A stretch of DNA of 12,764 nucleotides from an uncultured Oxalobacter sp. (GCA_937916185.1 CALGGD010000340.1:1-12764), one strand, 5' to 3'; positions 1 through 6,211 are shown, numbered from the stretch's first letter. Numbers and translations are program-made. The notes: generated by a model not told the origin, from the sequence alone.

Positions 1-894
1 ATTGAAGACCGGCATATTGACCATCGCCAGCACCTCACCGGTATGGGTGTCCAGCACAACGACACTGCCAGCCTTCGCCTGGTGTTCGGCAATCGCCTCT
101 TTCAGGCATTTGTAGGCGATGTACTGCAGCTGGCTGTCGATGGAAAGCACCAGGTCCTGCCCATCGACAGGGTCTTTCGTCTCCTGCAGGTCATCGACAA
201 TGTTCCCCAAACGGTCCTTGACAACCCGGCGGCTGCCATTCTCACCCGCCAGCAGGGCTTGGGAAGCCAGTTCAATCCCTTCCTGCCCTTTATCCTCGAT
301 ATTGGTGAACCCAACGACATGCGCCATGACCTCACCTTCAGGATAGTAGCGCTTGTATTCCTTTTTCTGCTGGATGCCGGGAATCTCCAAAGCCTTGATC
401 TTGTCCGCCGTCTCCAAGTCAACCTGACGTTTCAGATAGACAAAACTCTTTTCGGAACGCAGCTTGGACATCAGGGCGTCGTCAGGCATTTCCAGCAGTT
501 CTGCCAGCTGGTGGAGTTTTTCCTTCGGTGCAGAGGCGGCATCCTCGGGAATCGCCCAGATGGCTTTCACCTGCATACTGGATGCCAGCACCTTGCCGTT
601 CCGGTCAAGGATACGTCCACGGATAGCGGGCATTTCCAGCCTTCTGGCATAGCGGTTCTCACCCTGTTTCTTCAGGAAATCCGTGGAAAGCACCTGAAGC
701 CACAACGCCCGGATCCCCAACGCAATGAATGCCGCGAACAGCAGTCCCAGCACAATCTTTGAACGCATCGGTGACAATGCGGCGCGGGGATGGACAGAAG
801 AGAAAGAGACCGGGCCGCCAGCGGTTTCATGGCTGCCGCCATGATGCACACTCTTGAGAAAATCCTTACAGAAATCTGTCAGACGCTTCATCAT
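1..894 (-). CDS. ftsI: FtsI (PBP3), septal peptidoglycan transpeptidase, N-terminal part (runs off the window)
   Basis: Class B penicillin-binding protein that cross-links peptidoglycan at the division septum; a bitopic inner-membrane protein. The reverse strand is open from two adjacent ATGs to the left edge (298 codons visible, 3' end missing). A cytoplasmic N-terminal tail of about 45 residues is followed by one membrane segment (KIVLGLLFAAFIALGIRALW, about residues 46-65), then the PBP dimerisation domain with RGRILDRNGKVLASS (about 92-106), YYPEGEVMAHVVGF and GxEGIE-like GQEGIELA. The visible part ends at the start of the transpeptidase domain (GSVVVLDTHTGEVLAMVNMPVFN); the SxxK, SxN and KTG motifs lie outside. 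The start follows the ftsL stop by 3 bp (TAGGCCATG), so translation is probably coupled. The first ATG (894) is chosen; the second, 3 bp on, is equally possible. Fourth gene of the dcw operon. Confidence 0.95.
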   Translation of the reverse strand, partial: MMKRLTDFCKDFLKSVHHGGSHETAGGPVSFSSVHPRAALSPMRSKIVLGLLFAAFIALGIRALWLQVLSTDFLKKQGENRYARRLEMPAIRGRILDRNGKVLASSMQVKAIWAIPEDAASAPKEKLHQLAELLEMPDDALMSKLRSEKSFVYLKRQVDLETADKIKALEIPGIQQKKEYKRYYPEGEVMAHVVGFTNIEDKGQEGIELASQALLAGENGSRRVVKDRLGNIVDDLQETKDPVDGQDLVLSIDSQLQYIAYKCLKEAIAEHQAKAGSVVVLDTHTGEVLAMVNMPVFN

Positions 895-897
895 GGC

Positions 898-1167
898 CTA
901 CTCCGTCCTCAGGAATTCCGTGTTGGCCTTTGTGACGCGCACCATATCCATGCCGCCAGACTCAGCCTTGCTTTCGACCACAGAATGCTTGCTGGCGGAG
1001 GACTGCCTGAGCTGCAGCTGCCCCCATTCCAGCTCAAGCTGCCGGGTTTCCACCTGCGCCTTCTCAAGCTGCGTGAAAATCTTGCGCGCACGGTACTGGG
1101 AATTGATAAGCCCCAATGCGGAAACAACCAGGACAATGGCAAGCACCCAGGGAATCTGCGCCTTCAT
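898..1167 (-). CDS. ftsL: FtsL, cell division protein
   Basis: Small bitopic division protein (89 aa) that forms the FtsQLB scaffold activating FtsW/FtsI at the septum. A very short cytoplasmic N-terminus (MKAQ) leads straight into one membrane helix ([21 protein letters not shown], about residues 5-25), then a charged periplasmic coiled coil ([30 protein letters not shown]). Size and layout match betaproteobacterial FtsL, although the family is poorly conserved in sequence, so much of the call rests on its place between rsmH and ftsI. The ATG overlaps the rsmH stop by 4 bp (ATGA), a typical translational-coupling arrangement, and its TAG lies 3 bp before ftsI. Confidence 0.92.
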   Translation of the reverse strand: MKAQIPWVLAIVLVVSALGLINSQYRARKIFTQLEKAQVETRQLELEWGQLQLRQSSASKHSVVESKAESGGMDMVRVTKANTEFLRTE

Positions 1168-2114
1168 TGCAGGCCTCCTGTCACCGCCACACGTTCCGCC
1201 ACCCTCAGGATGGCTGACCGTGCCCGGGCATTGCCCTCAACCTCCCTGGAAGAGGGCCTGACCCTGCCGCACAGCTTCATTTCCGGCTGGGGCAGGTCAC
1301 AGGCACGGACCGGCAGACGCCTGTCAGGCATCTGCACCTCTGACCTGTCCGCGAAAAACCGCTTCACGATACGGTCTTCCAGCGAATGGAAACTGATGAC
1401 CGCCATCCGGCCATGCAGCGCCAGCCGGAGCCATGCCTGGCCAAGGGCTATCTCCAGGTCCTCAAGTTCCCGGTTGATGAAAATCCGTATAGCCTGAAAC
1501 GTACGGGTGGCTGGATTCTTGCCCTTTTCACGGGTCTTGACTGCCCCTGCCACGATTTCAGCAAGCTGCTTCGTACTGTTGATGGCGCCACTGGCGCGGC
1601 CAGCAACAACCGCCTTTGCAATCTGAACAGCAAACCGTTCTTCCCCATACCGATGAATTACCTCCGCAATCTTTTCTTCCGTTTCGGTTGCCAGCCTTTC
1701 CTCCGCAGACATGCCGCTGGAAGGATCCATACGCATATCCAACGGGCCATCCTGCCTGAAACTGAACCCCCTGCCGGCATCATCGACCTGTGGCGACGAA
1801 ACCCCCAGGTCCAGCAGGATGCCGTCAATCAGCGGGATGCCTTTCCGGTCAAGCACCTGCCCCAGGCTGGCAAAACTGCCATGCACAATCTCAAAACGGG
1901 AATCTTTGATGGTCTCTGCAACCCTGATGGCATCAGGATCCTTGTCGAAAGCGATCAGCCTGCCTGCCTTGCCCAGCCTTTCGAGGATCAGGCGGCTGTG
2001 CCCGCCGCGCCCGAAAGTCCCATCCAGGTACACGCCATCAGCCCGGTCACCGGAAATATCCAGTGCATCCACCGCTTCTGATAGCAGTACAGTCTGATGT
2101 CCGTCGGCAGTCAA
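1164..2114 (-). CDS. rsmH: RsmH (MraW), 16S rRNA m4C1402 N4-methyltransferase
   Basis: SAM-dependent methyltransferase that makes the N4-methyl of m4Cm1402 in the 16S rRNA decoding centre; cytoplasmic. 316 aa, normal for the family. Visible motifs are [13 protein letters not shown] at the N-terminus, the SAM-binding loop [15 protein letters not shown] (about 29-43), FDKDPDAI, the [22 protein letters not shown] block with DGPLDMRMD (about 98-132), and [15 protein letters not shown] near 240-255. The start is TTG at 2114: there is no in-frame ATG close by, TAA stands directly upstream of the TTG, a GGGGTGA Shine-Dalgarno sits 5 bp before it, and this start puts HxTVLLxEAV where the family has it. 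It lies 24 bp after mraZ and overlaps ftsL by 4 bp. Confidence 0.95.
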   Translation of the reverse strand: MTADGHQTVLLSEAVDALDISGDRADGVYLDGTFGRGGHSRLILERLGKAGRLIAFDKDPDAIRVAETIKDSRFEIVHGSFASLGQVLDRKGIPLIDGILLDLGVSSPQVDDAGRGFSFRQDGPLDMRMDPSSGMSAEERLATETEEKIAEVIHRYGEERFAVQIAKAVVAGRASGAINSTKQLAEIVAGAVKTREKGKNPATRTFQAIRIFINRELEDLEIALGQAWLRLALHGRMAVISFHSLEDRIVKRFFADRSEVQMPDRRLPVRACDLPQPEMKLCGRVRPSSREVEGNARARSAILRVAERVAVTGGLQ

Positions 2115-2138
2115 TTAGCTCACCCCGATGCTGTTTTT

Positions 2139-2567
2139 TTAAAAAGAAAAATCCTTCAAGACATCCGGAGTGCCAGCGGCAACCGCTTCTGCTTCATTTG
2201 CCTCACGTCTGGAAGCGTCCCAGATTTCAAAATAGCTGCCCATCCCGATGAACTCCACTTTCCTGGAAAGACCGGCGGCCGTCCTGAGTTCAGGGGAAAT
2301 CAGGATGCGCCCGGCAGAATCGATTTCCACATCCAGTGCACTGCCGAGGAAAATACGCTGCCATGCACGGGCAGACATCGGCCAGGCCTTGATTTTCTTC
2401 TTATGGTCTTCCCAGACAGGACGCGGGAAAAACAGCAGGCAGCCATCAGGATGGCGGGTGATGGTGACCCGTCCGCCGCACTGCTCAAGCAGCACATCAC
2501 GATGCCGGGAAGGAACAGCCATCCTTCCTTTCGCATCCAGACTGATCGATGAAGTCCCCTGAAACAT
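2139..2567 (-). CDS. mraZ: MraZ, dcw operon transcriptional regulator
   Basis: First gene of the dcw cluster. MraZ is a ring-forming DNA-binding protein of the AbrB/MazE fold that binds repeats in its own promoter and represses or tunes the operon. The 142-aa product has the two tandem family half-domains, each with its D-x-x-GR signature: [16 protein letters not shown] (about 8-23) and [15 protein letters not shown] (about 76-90), plus [12 protein letters not shown]. The open frame extends 38 codons upstream, but the start [15 protein letters not shown] is the family's usual N-terminus and has AAAGGTG upstream, so I place it at 2567; the longer version would run through the operator boxes and the promoter. 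The next gene, rsmH, follows after 24 bp. Confidence 0.95.
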   Translation of the reverse strand: MFQGTSSISLDAKGRMAVPSRHRDVLLEQCGGRVTITRHPDGCLLFFPRPVWEDHKKKIKAWPMSARAWQRIFLGSALDVEIDSAGRILISPELRTAAGLSRKVEFIGMGSYFEIWDASRREANEAEAVAAGTPDVLKDFSF

Positions 2568-2619
2568 CCTGACACCTTTTTGTGTTACGGCAACCGTTGC
2601 AACAGTTCCGTTATTTTTT

Positions 2620-2654
2620 CCCACAAAATGACACAAATCCACACTTATTCCCAC
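2620..2654 (-). promoter_or_regulatory. MraZ operator: four GTG-type boxes with 10-bp period
   Basis: Reading the minus strand, GTGGG AATAA, GTGTG GATTT, GTGTC ATTTT, GTGGG AAAAA follow one another without a gap, so four 5-bp boxes sit one helical turn apart (box starts at 2654, 2644, 2634 and 2624). Known MraZ operators are short direct repeats (TGGGN type) with 5-bp spacers upstream of mraZ, which is where these lie. The first and last boxes match best; the middle two are degenerate (GTGTG, GTGTC). The first box overlaps the -10 hexamer, consistent with autorepression. Confidence 0.8.
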
Positions 2655-2681
2655 TTTATGGGATACATCGGGCGCGGTCAA
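2653..2681 (-). promoter_or_regulatory. Promoter of the mraZ-dcw operon
   Basis: On the minus strand TTGACC (2681-2676) and TAAAGT (2658-2653) are separated by exactly 17 bp, giving a sigma70-type promoter with a 5/6 match at -35 and 4/6 at -10. The predicted start, near 2646, leaves a leader of about 80 nt before the mraZ ATG that contains three of the four MraZ boxes. The -10 overlaps box 1. Confidence 0.65.
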
Positions 2682-2700
2682 GCGGTTTTTAGCGGTTTTT
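2681..2700. repeat. Tandem duplication of a 10-bp unit (agcggttttt x2)
   Basis: Two perfect adjacent copies of agcggttttt lie on the plus strand, touching the upstream edge of the -35 hexamer of the mraZ promoter; the T of TTGACC is the last base of the repeat read on the minus strand. On that strand the unit is AAAAACCGCT, so two A-tracts are spaced one helical turn apart just upstream of -35, where an UP element or bent DNA would act. Function is inferred only from position. Confidence 0.6.
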
Positions 2701-2929
2701 AAGAATTTTTTTCAATGAACTCAAAGACTTAGAAGCTCATTTTTCATTGACTTTAAAAGCAAAAAATGAAATAAATCACGCACTTAGAAAACAGACTGAA
2801 AGCAACATGTCAGATATTGACGTTCCTTGGTCAAAAAAAGGCGGGAAATCAAGGAAAGACAACAGGTTTTTCAACCAAGAAAAAAGGCGATTTCTGGCAA
2901 ATAACCTGAAAAAAGATAAAAAGAAGAAA
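2701..2929. other. AT-rich spacer between the rnpB 3' end and the dcw promoter
   Basis: About 230 bp, clearly richer in A and T than the flanks, with poly-A/poly-T runs. On the minus strand, just past the rnpB 3' end, a T-rich stretch (CTTTTTCTTCTTTTTATCTTTTTTC) probably serves in rnpB termination. An 8-bp inverted repeat (tcaatgaa 2712-2719, ttcattga 2743-2750) sits nearer to mraZ. No convincing gene is seen; a lysine-rich plus-strand frame starting in this stretch runs on into the antisense of rnpB and has no good ribosome binding site. Confidence 0.5.
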
Positions 2930-3252
2930 AAGCAGACCGGTAGGCCGGATTCTGTTACGGCGCCGAAGCGCTATGACAGCCATTCATCTAGGCCCATGGT
3001 TGCCCATGGGCTCAAGCTTCCTACCCGCACGCTCCGCGGACCACGTCAATGCGTGCCTACTTGGAATTGCACCGGATGGAGGTTACCGCGTTTCACCGTA
3101 ACTGAATACGCTCGTCTCTGTGGCCCTGTTCCTCGCCTTATCCCTTGCGGGTTTCGGCGGACGGCCGTTAGCCGTCATCCTGTCCTATGGTGTCCGGACC
3201 TTCCTCCCGCTTTCCGCCGAAACGGAAAACCAGCGGCTGTCTGGTCTGCTTC
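2930..3252 (-). ncRNA. rnpB: RNase P RNA, bacterial class A (catalytic RNA of tRNA 5' processing)
   Basis: The reverse complement reads as a full class A RNase P RNA of about 323 nt. It opens with GAAGCAGACCAGACAG, nearly the E. coli 5' end, and its AGCAGACC pairs with GGTCTGCT at the 3' end (2931-2938) to form P1. The universal core is present: GAGGAAGGTCCGGACACCATAGG (around 3185-3207) and its P4 partner ACAGAATCCGGCCTA (2941-2955). GCTTGAGCC, CCTAGATGAATGGCTGTCA (2974-2992) and a CGGTAACCTCCATCCGG-like block are also present. The RNA cleaves pre-tRNA leaders together with the RnpA protein. The position just upstream of mraZ is shared with pseudomonads, where rsmI-rnpB-mraZ is the order; here an unrelated gene replaces rsmI. 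The 3' end is set by P1 and may be off by a few bases. Confidence 0.95.
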
Positions 3253-3261
3253 TTGAAAGGC

Positions 3262-3270
3262 ATTATACCA
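3262..3270 (-). promoter_or_regulatory. Extended -10 promoter of rnpB
   Basis: The minus strand reads TGG-TATAAT, a perfect -10 hexamer (3267-3262) with the TGn extension, ending 9 bp before the mapped 5' G of rnpB. No good -35 is present: the hexamer at 17-bp spacing is CATGGC, which is one arm of the palindrome at 3285-3301. An extended -10 can make up for a weak -35. Confidence 0.7.
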
Positions 3271-3284
3271 TAACCGTTTGATTC

Positions 3285-3301
3285 GCCATGAAAAACATGG
3301 C
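3285..3301. repeat. Inverted repeat gccatg-aaaaa-catggc
   Basis: Perfect 6-bp arms around a 5-base A/T loop, placed 1 bp after the stop codon of the EEP-family gene and exactly over the -35 position of the rnpB promoter. No T-run follows on the minus strand, so it is a poor intrinsic terminator; it could be a protein-binding site or a 3'-end stabilising hairpin. Confidence 0.55.
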
Positions 3302-3302
3302 A

Positions 3303-4097
3303 TCAACGGTCGATTTCGAGGGTTGCAAACAACGGGGCATGGTCAGAGAGCCGGGTCCATGGATATCCCTGCATCACACGGGCACCGGTAATGTTGAAAC
3401 CACGGGTATAAATCCGGTCCAGCCTGAAAAACGGGAAAATGGCAGGAAAAGTCTTTGCCGGCCCTGAATCCATGTCATCGAACCCTTCACTGACCCCCAG
3501 TCCCTCACGCAGCATGCCGGACAGGTTCACCTGCCAGTCATTGAAATCCCCGGCGATGATGACAGGTGCGCCCTGCGGTGCAGACCGGTTCACCGTTTCA
3601 ATCAACGCCCTTGCCTGACGGATCCGGCTGCCTTTGAACAGGCCAAGGTGCACGACATAGCAGTAAATCCTGATTGCCCCCGCCTGGATCTTGCAGTGCA
3701 GGATACCCCGCTGTTCCAGCGAATGGTCTGAAACATCTGTATTGGTATGGCAGACGATGGGATAGACACTCAGCAGGGCATTGCCATGATGCCCGAATTC
3801 ATAGATGGCATTCTTGCCATAGGCGGAATACTGCGTCATATCCGCAAGATAGGCTGCCTGGCCTTTATGGTGCCAGTCAGGCGCAAACAGCTCCCCTTTA
3901 CGGTCATGCCGTCCCTGCACTTCCTGCAGGAAGACAATATCCGCATCCAGCGAGCAGATGGCCTTTTTCAGTTCCTGGATAATGGGACGGTAGGCGAACG
4001 ATTCCCCTTTGTGGATATTATATGTGGCGATACGGAGTTCCAAGCCAGCCTCTTTCTGATTGACACAACAAAAGACCATCTGCTGTGATGATTCCAT
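3303..4097 (-). CDS. Endonuclease/exonuclease/phosphatase (EEP) family protein
   Basis: Mg2+-dependent DNase I-like fold phosphoesterase; the substrate cannot be told from sequence (members cut DNA, RNA, phospholipids or sugar phosphates). Visible motifs are ELRIATYNIHKGES (Asn of motif I), DADIVFLQEVQGR (metal-binding Glu), YCYVVHLGLF (catalytic-type His), VIIAGDFNDWQ (Asp and Asn), FRLDRIYTRGF and RLSDHAPLFATLEI (Asp-His at the end), so the catalytic set is complete. No signal peptide or membrane segment. The start is uncertain: ATG at 4097 gives 264 aa but falls inside a hairpin, while TTG at 4043 gives 246 aa beginning MELRIATYNIHKG, the usual family start, with AGAGG just upstream. The TTG is at least as likely. 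Relatives in Burkholderiales are often annotated as EEP proteins, in some genomes near cardiolipin synthase genes; no such partner is seen here. Confidence 0.88.
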   Translation of the reverse strand: MESSQQMVFCCVNQKEAGLELRIATYNIHKGESFAYRPIIQELKKAICSLDADIVFLQEVQGRHDRKGELFAPDWHHKGQAAYLADMTQYSAYGKNAIYEFGHHGNALLSVYPIVCHTNTDVSDHSLEQRGILHCKIQAGAIRIYCYVVHLGLFKGSRIRQARALIETVNRSAPQGAPVIIAGDFNDWQVNLSGMLREGLGVSEGFDDMDSGPAKTFPAIFPFFRLDRIYTRGFNITGARVMQGYPWTRLSDHAPLFATLEIDR

Positions 4098-4106
4098 CCA
4101 TCACAG
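4083..4106. repeat. Perfect inverted repeat at the 5' end of the EEP gene
   Basis: ctgtgatg (4083-4090) and catcacag (4099-4106) are perfect 8-bp arms around an 8-base loop. The 4097 ATG of the EEP gene lies in the loop, and the repeat lies within the predicted leader if translation starts at 4043. It could be a protein-binding site or an mRNA hairpin acting on translation. Confidence 0.6.
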
Positions 4107-4145
4107 TCCTGCCCGTCTATGATCCATTTTAGCGGTTATCTTTAC

Positions 4146-4174
4146 TTTATAGGGATGTTCCACCAATTTTTCAA
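4146..4174 (-). promoter_or_regulatory. Promoter of the EEP-family gene
   Basis: The minus strand has TTGAAA (4174-4169), a 17-bp spacer and TATAAA (4151-4146), each 5/6 to the sigma70 consensus. The start would be near 4139. It lies in the 143-bp divergent gap shared with waaA. Confidence 0.65.
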
Positions 4175-4183
4175 GGTTCCATC

Positions 4184-4213
4184 AAGACAGGAACGCTTCA
4201 ATTCAGGGATAAT
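4184..4213 (+). promoter_or_regulatory. Possible waaA promoter
   Basis: Plus-strand GATAAT (4208-4213, 5/6) lies 18 bp after AAGACA (4184-4189, 4/6). A start near 4220 would leave a leader of about 20 nt before the ATG at 4241. The -35 is modest, so the call is tentative. Confidence 0.4.
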
Positions 4214-4240
4214 ACCGGCAGTTGCCTAAGAAAAACCGTC

Positions 4241-5524
4241 ATGCGTTACCTGTATTCCTTTCTCTGGTGGTTTGCCCTGCCGTTCGTCCTGCTCCGGATC
4301 TGGTGGCGCGGAAGGCGTGAGCCGGGTTACCGCCAGCATATCCCTGAACGGCTCGGTTTTTATCCCGTAGTCCCAGCTGTTGCCCAGCGTCTCTGGATCC
4401 ATGCCGTCTCTGTCGGTGAGACCCGTGCCGCAGAGCCATTGGTCAGGGCACTGATGGCGGCTTTCCCCGACAGCCAGATCCTGCTGACCTGCATGACGCC
4501 GACTGGACGGGAAACCGGTACCGGGCTTTTCGCCAAGGAAATCCAATCCGGCAAGCTCATCCAATCTTTCCTGCCCTACGACACCGGCACCATGATGTCG
4601 CGTTTCATCCGCCATTTCAGACCCGCATTGTGTGTGCTGATGGAAACGGAAATCTGGCCGAACCTCATCCATCAATGCGCCAGTCACCAGGTGCCGTTGG
4701 CATTGGTGAATGCCCGCCTGTCTGAACGTTCGCTGCGCAAGGGAAAGCGATTCCAGTCCATCATGGAAGAAGCCGCACGGGGATTCTCCGCTGTCGCCGC
4801 CCAGACACAGACCGATGCCGACCGTCTGAGTGAATTCGGCGCCAATCAGATTACGGTGACCGGCAGTGTGAAATTCGATATCCGCCCGCCGGAAGACAAA
4901 CTGCAGAAAGGCCTGCGGCTGCGCCATGCCATCGGTGACCGTCCTGTCCTGATGTGCGCAAGCACCCGGCTTGGCGAAGAACCCCAGCTGCTGGATGCCC
5001 TTTCCCTGCTACGGGAAGATGCCCTGCTGCTGCTTGTGCCACGGCATCCGCAGCGGTTCAATGAAGTCGCCCAGATGGTTGAGGCGCGCAGAATCCCCAT
5101 GCTCAGGCGTTCCGCCCTTGATGACGGTTTTCAGGAAAACATCCCCTCTGAGACCCGTATCCTGCTGGGCGACTCAATGGGCGAAATGTTCATGTACTAC
5201 GCCGCCTGTGACCTGACTTTCATTGGAGGCAGTTTGGAAAAACTCGGTGGCCAGAACCTGATTGAACCCTGCGCTGTCGGGAAGCCGGTGCTGATTGGTC
5301 CGCACACCTTCAACTTCGAAGCAATCACTGAAGATGCCATCAAAGCCGGTGCCGCCATCCGTATCCAATCCGCCAAGGAACTGATGGAACAGGCGAACAG
5401 GCTGCTTTCAGACCCTGACCTGCGGGGTGATATGGGACAAATTGCCCGTCAGTTTGCAGAACACCAGCACGGTGCCACAGAACGCACAATCCAGCTGCTG
5501 GCACCATTTGTCAGAAAACCCTGA
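4241..5524 (+). CDS. waaA: 3-deoxy-D-manno-octulosonic acid (Kdo) transferase
   Basis: WaaA (KdtA, GT30 family) moves Kdo from CMP-Kdo onto the lipid A precursor, the first step of LPS inner-core assembly, at the cytoplasmic face of the inner membrane. 427 aa, full length. One N-terminal membrane anchor (YLYSFLWWFALPFVLLRIWW, about 3-22) precedes the acceptor-side domain with WIHAVSVGETRAAEPLV (about 51-67), TCMTPTGRETG and METEIWPNLI (the conserved Glu region). After the linker VTGSVKFDI comes the CMP-Kdo-side domain with LGDSMGEMFMYYAACDLTFIGGSL and GGQNLIEPCAVGKPVLIGPHTFNFE (about 310-365). The ATG at 4241 is kept because it puts the anchor at the very N-terminus; its Shine-Dalgarno is weak (AAGAAA). 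It is transcribed alone, divergent from the EEP gene, and its stop lies 2 bp from the end of the converging higA. Confidence 0.95.
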   Translation: MRYLYSFLWWFALPFVLLRIWWRGRREPGYRQHIPERLGFYPVVPAVAQRLWIHAVSVGETRAAEPLVRALMAAFPDSQILLTCMTPTGRETGTGLFAKEIQSGKLIQSFLPYDTGTMMSRFIRHFRPALCVLMETEIWPNLIHQCASHQVPLALVNARLSERSLRKGKRFQSIMEEAARGFSAVAAQTQTDADRLSEFGANQITVTGSVKFDIRPPEDKLQKGLRLRHAIGDRPVLMCASTRLGEEPQLLDALSLLREDALLLLVPRHPQRFNEVAQMVEARRIPMLRRSALDDGFQENIPSETRILLGDSMGEMFMYYAACDLTFIGGSLEKLGGQNLIEPCAVGKPVLIGPHTFNFEAITEDAIKAGAAIRIQSAKELMEQANRLLSDPDLRGDMGQIARQFAEHQHGATERTIQLLAPFVRKP

Positions 5525-5526
5525 CT

Positions 5527-5826
5527 TTAAGCTGGTTGAAATTCCGGTTGCCATGCTGGAATCAACTTATCCTTGCTGAACCGTTGACGGGCTTGCCACA
5601 AATCGTACTTCGCCTGAATGGTCATCCATACGTCAGCGGAACTGCCAATCACCGTCTCCAGCCTCAATGCCATATCTGGCGAAACAGCAGACTGTCCAGA
5701 CAGGATCCGCTGCACAGTAGATGGCGCAACATCCAACAGCCGGGCTAATCCCCGGACTGTCAGATTCAATTCCTCCATCGCCTCTTTGATAATAGCTCCC
5801 GGATGTGGTGGGTCATACATCTCCAT
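5527..5826 (-). CDS. higA: HigA-family antitoxin (XRE helix-turn-helix)
   Basis: Antitoxin of a type II HigB-HigA module; it binds and blocks the HigB mRNA interferase and represses the operon promoter through its helix-turn-helix. 99 aa. It starts MEMYDPPHPGAIIKEAMEELNLTVRGLARLL, the usual (Y/D)PPHPGxxLxE opening of HigA-type antidotes, followed by the recognition helix region VAPSTVQRILSGQSAVSPDMALRLETVIG and the family-typical ADVWMTIQAKYDLWQAR. The ATG at 5826 is chosen (TGATG, sharing one base with the higB stop, with GAGG 10 bp upstream); a TTG one codon earlier and an ATG two codons later are possible. As in other hig loci, the antitoxin is the second gene. Confidence 0.93.
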   Translation of the reverse strand: MEMYDPPHPGAIIKEAMEELNLTVRGLARLLDVAPSTVQRILSGQSAVSPDMALRLETVIGSSADVWMTIQAKYDLWQARQRFSKDKLIPAWQPEFQPA

Positions 5827-6104
5827 CAATGATAATCCTCATAATTGACGATATAGGCATCGCCATCAATGAATTCAAAAGTAATCCGCCAGTTGCCAGT
5901 AACACGGATTGAATACAATGATTTTCTATTTCCTGAAAGCCGATGCAATCTCCACCCCGGCAAATTGAGTTCTTCTACTGTTGTTGCACTATCCAGAAAA
6001 ATCAAGCGGTTTCTAATCCGTTCCGCATGATGAGGCGGAACCCCAGAAGAATCCTTTTCAAGAAAAAGCCGCTCAAGACCACGATGCCTGAATGATTTAA
6101 TCAT
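5826..6104 (-). CDS. higB: HigB-family toxin (RelE/ParE superfamily mRNA interferase)
   Basis: Ribosome-dependent mRNA endonuclease toxin. The 92-aa product matches the whole HigB/RelE-like plasmid-maintenance toxin pattern: MIKSFRHRGLERLFLEKDSSGVPPHHAERIRNRL, LDSATTVEELNLPGWRLHRLSGNRKSLYSIRVTGNWRITFEF, ending DGDAYIVNYEDYH. The central NLPGWRLH-L-G and SGNWRITF-F stretches hold the usual RNA-contacting basic residues (Arg of GWRLH, Arg of NWRITF), so nothing suggests inactivation. The ATG at 6104 has no clear Shine-Dalgarno upstream. It overlaps higA by one base. Promoter and likely operator lie at 6106-6162. Confidence 0.93.
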   Translation of the reverse strand: MIKSFRHRGLERLFLEKDSSGVPPHHAERIRNRLIFLDSATTVEELNLPGWRLHRLSGNRKSLYSIRVTGNWRITFEFIDGDAYIVNYEDYH

Positions 6105-6105
6105 T

Positions 6106-6162
6106 GTTCAACGGAAAAATATGTCAGCTATTATAACAAGTGTCCCGTTCAACGCAACACTT
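6106..6162 (-). promoter_or_regulatory. higBA promoter with repeat-based operator candidate
   Basis: The minus strand carries a perfect TATAAT (6135-6130) with a weak TTGCGT at about 16 bp upstream. Two kinds of repeat frame it. The direct repeat gttcaacg occurs at 6106-6113 (touching the start codon) and at 6147-6154 (in the -35 to -10 spacer), 41 bp apart. Inverted arms aagtgt (6138-6143) and acactt (6157-6162) enclose the upstream copy with a 13-bp centre. HigA proteins bind palindromes over their own promoter, so these are the candidate operator; which one is used is unknown. Confidence 0.55.
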
Positions 6163-6211
6163 CAGAATTTATGAGAAACGCTTTATTCAGGATTCAAAAA
6201 GAATCTTTTAA

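Noticed and set aside
43..762. Long plus-strand open frame of 239 codons at the left edge
   Set aside because: It is antisense to ftsI, whose minus-strand translation has a clear FtsI membrane segment and PBP motifs.
2747..3256. Plus-strand open frame of 169 codons starting in the AT-rich spacer
   Set aside because: Two thirds of it is antisense to rnpB, it has no usable Shine-Dalgarno, and the product matches no family I know. The lysine-rich start reflects base composition.
4226..4927. Minus-strand open frame of 233 codons inside waaA
   Set aside because: Shadow of waaA, which has full-length GT30 motifs on the plus strand.
6191..6209. Hairpin gattc-aaaaa-gaatc followed by TTTT on the plus strand, next to the orn stop
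   Set aside because: The stem is only 5 bp and AT-rich, and the T-run faces the plus direction where there is no gene to terminate; on the minus strand no T-run follows it.
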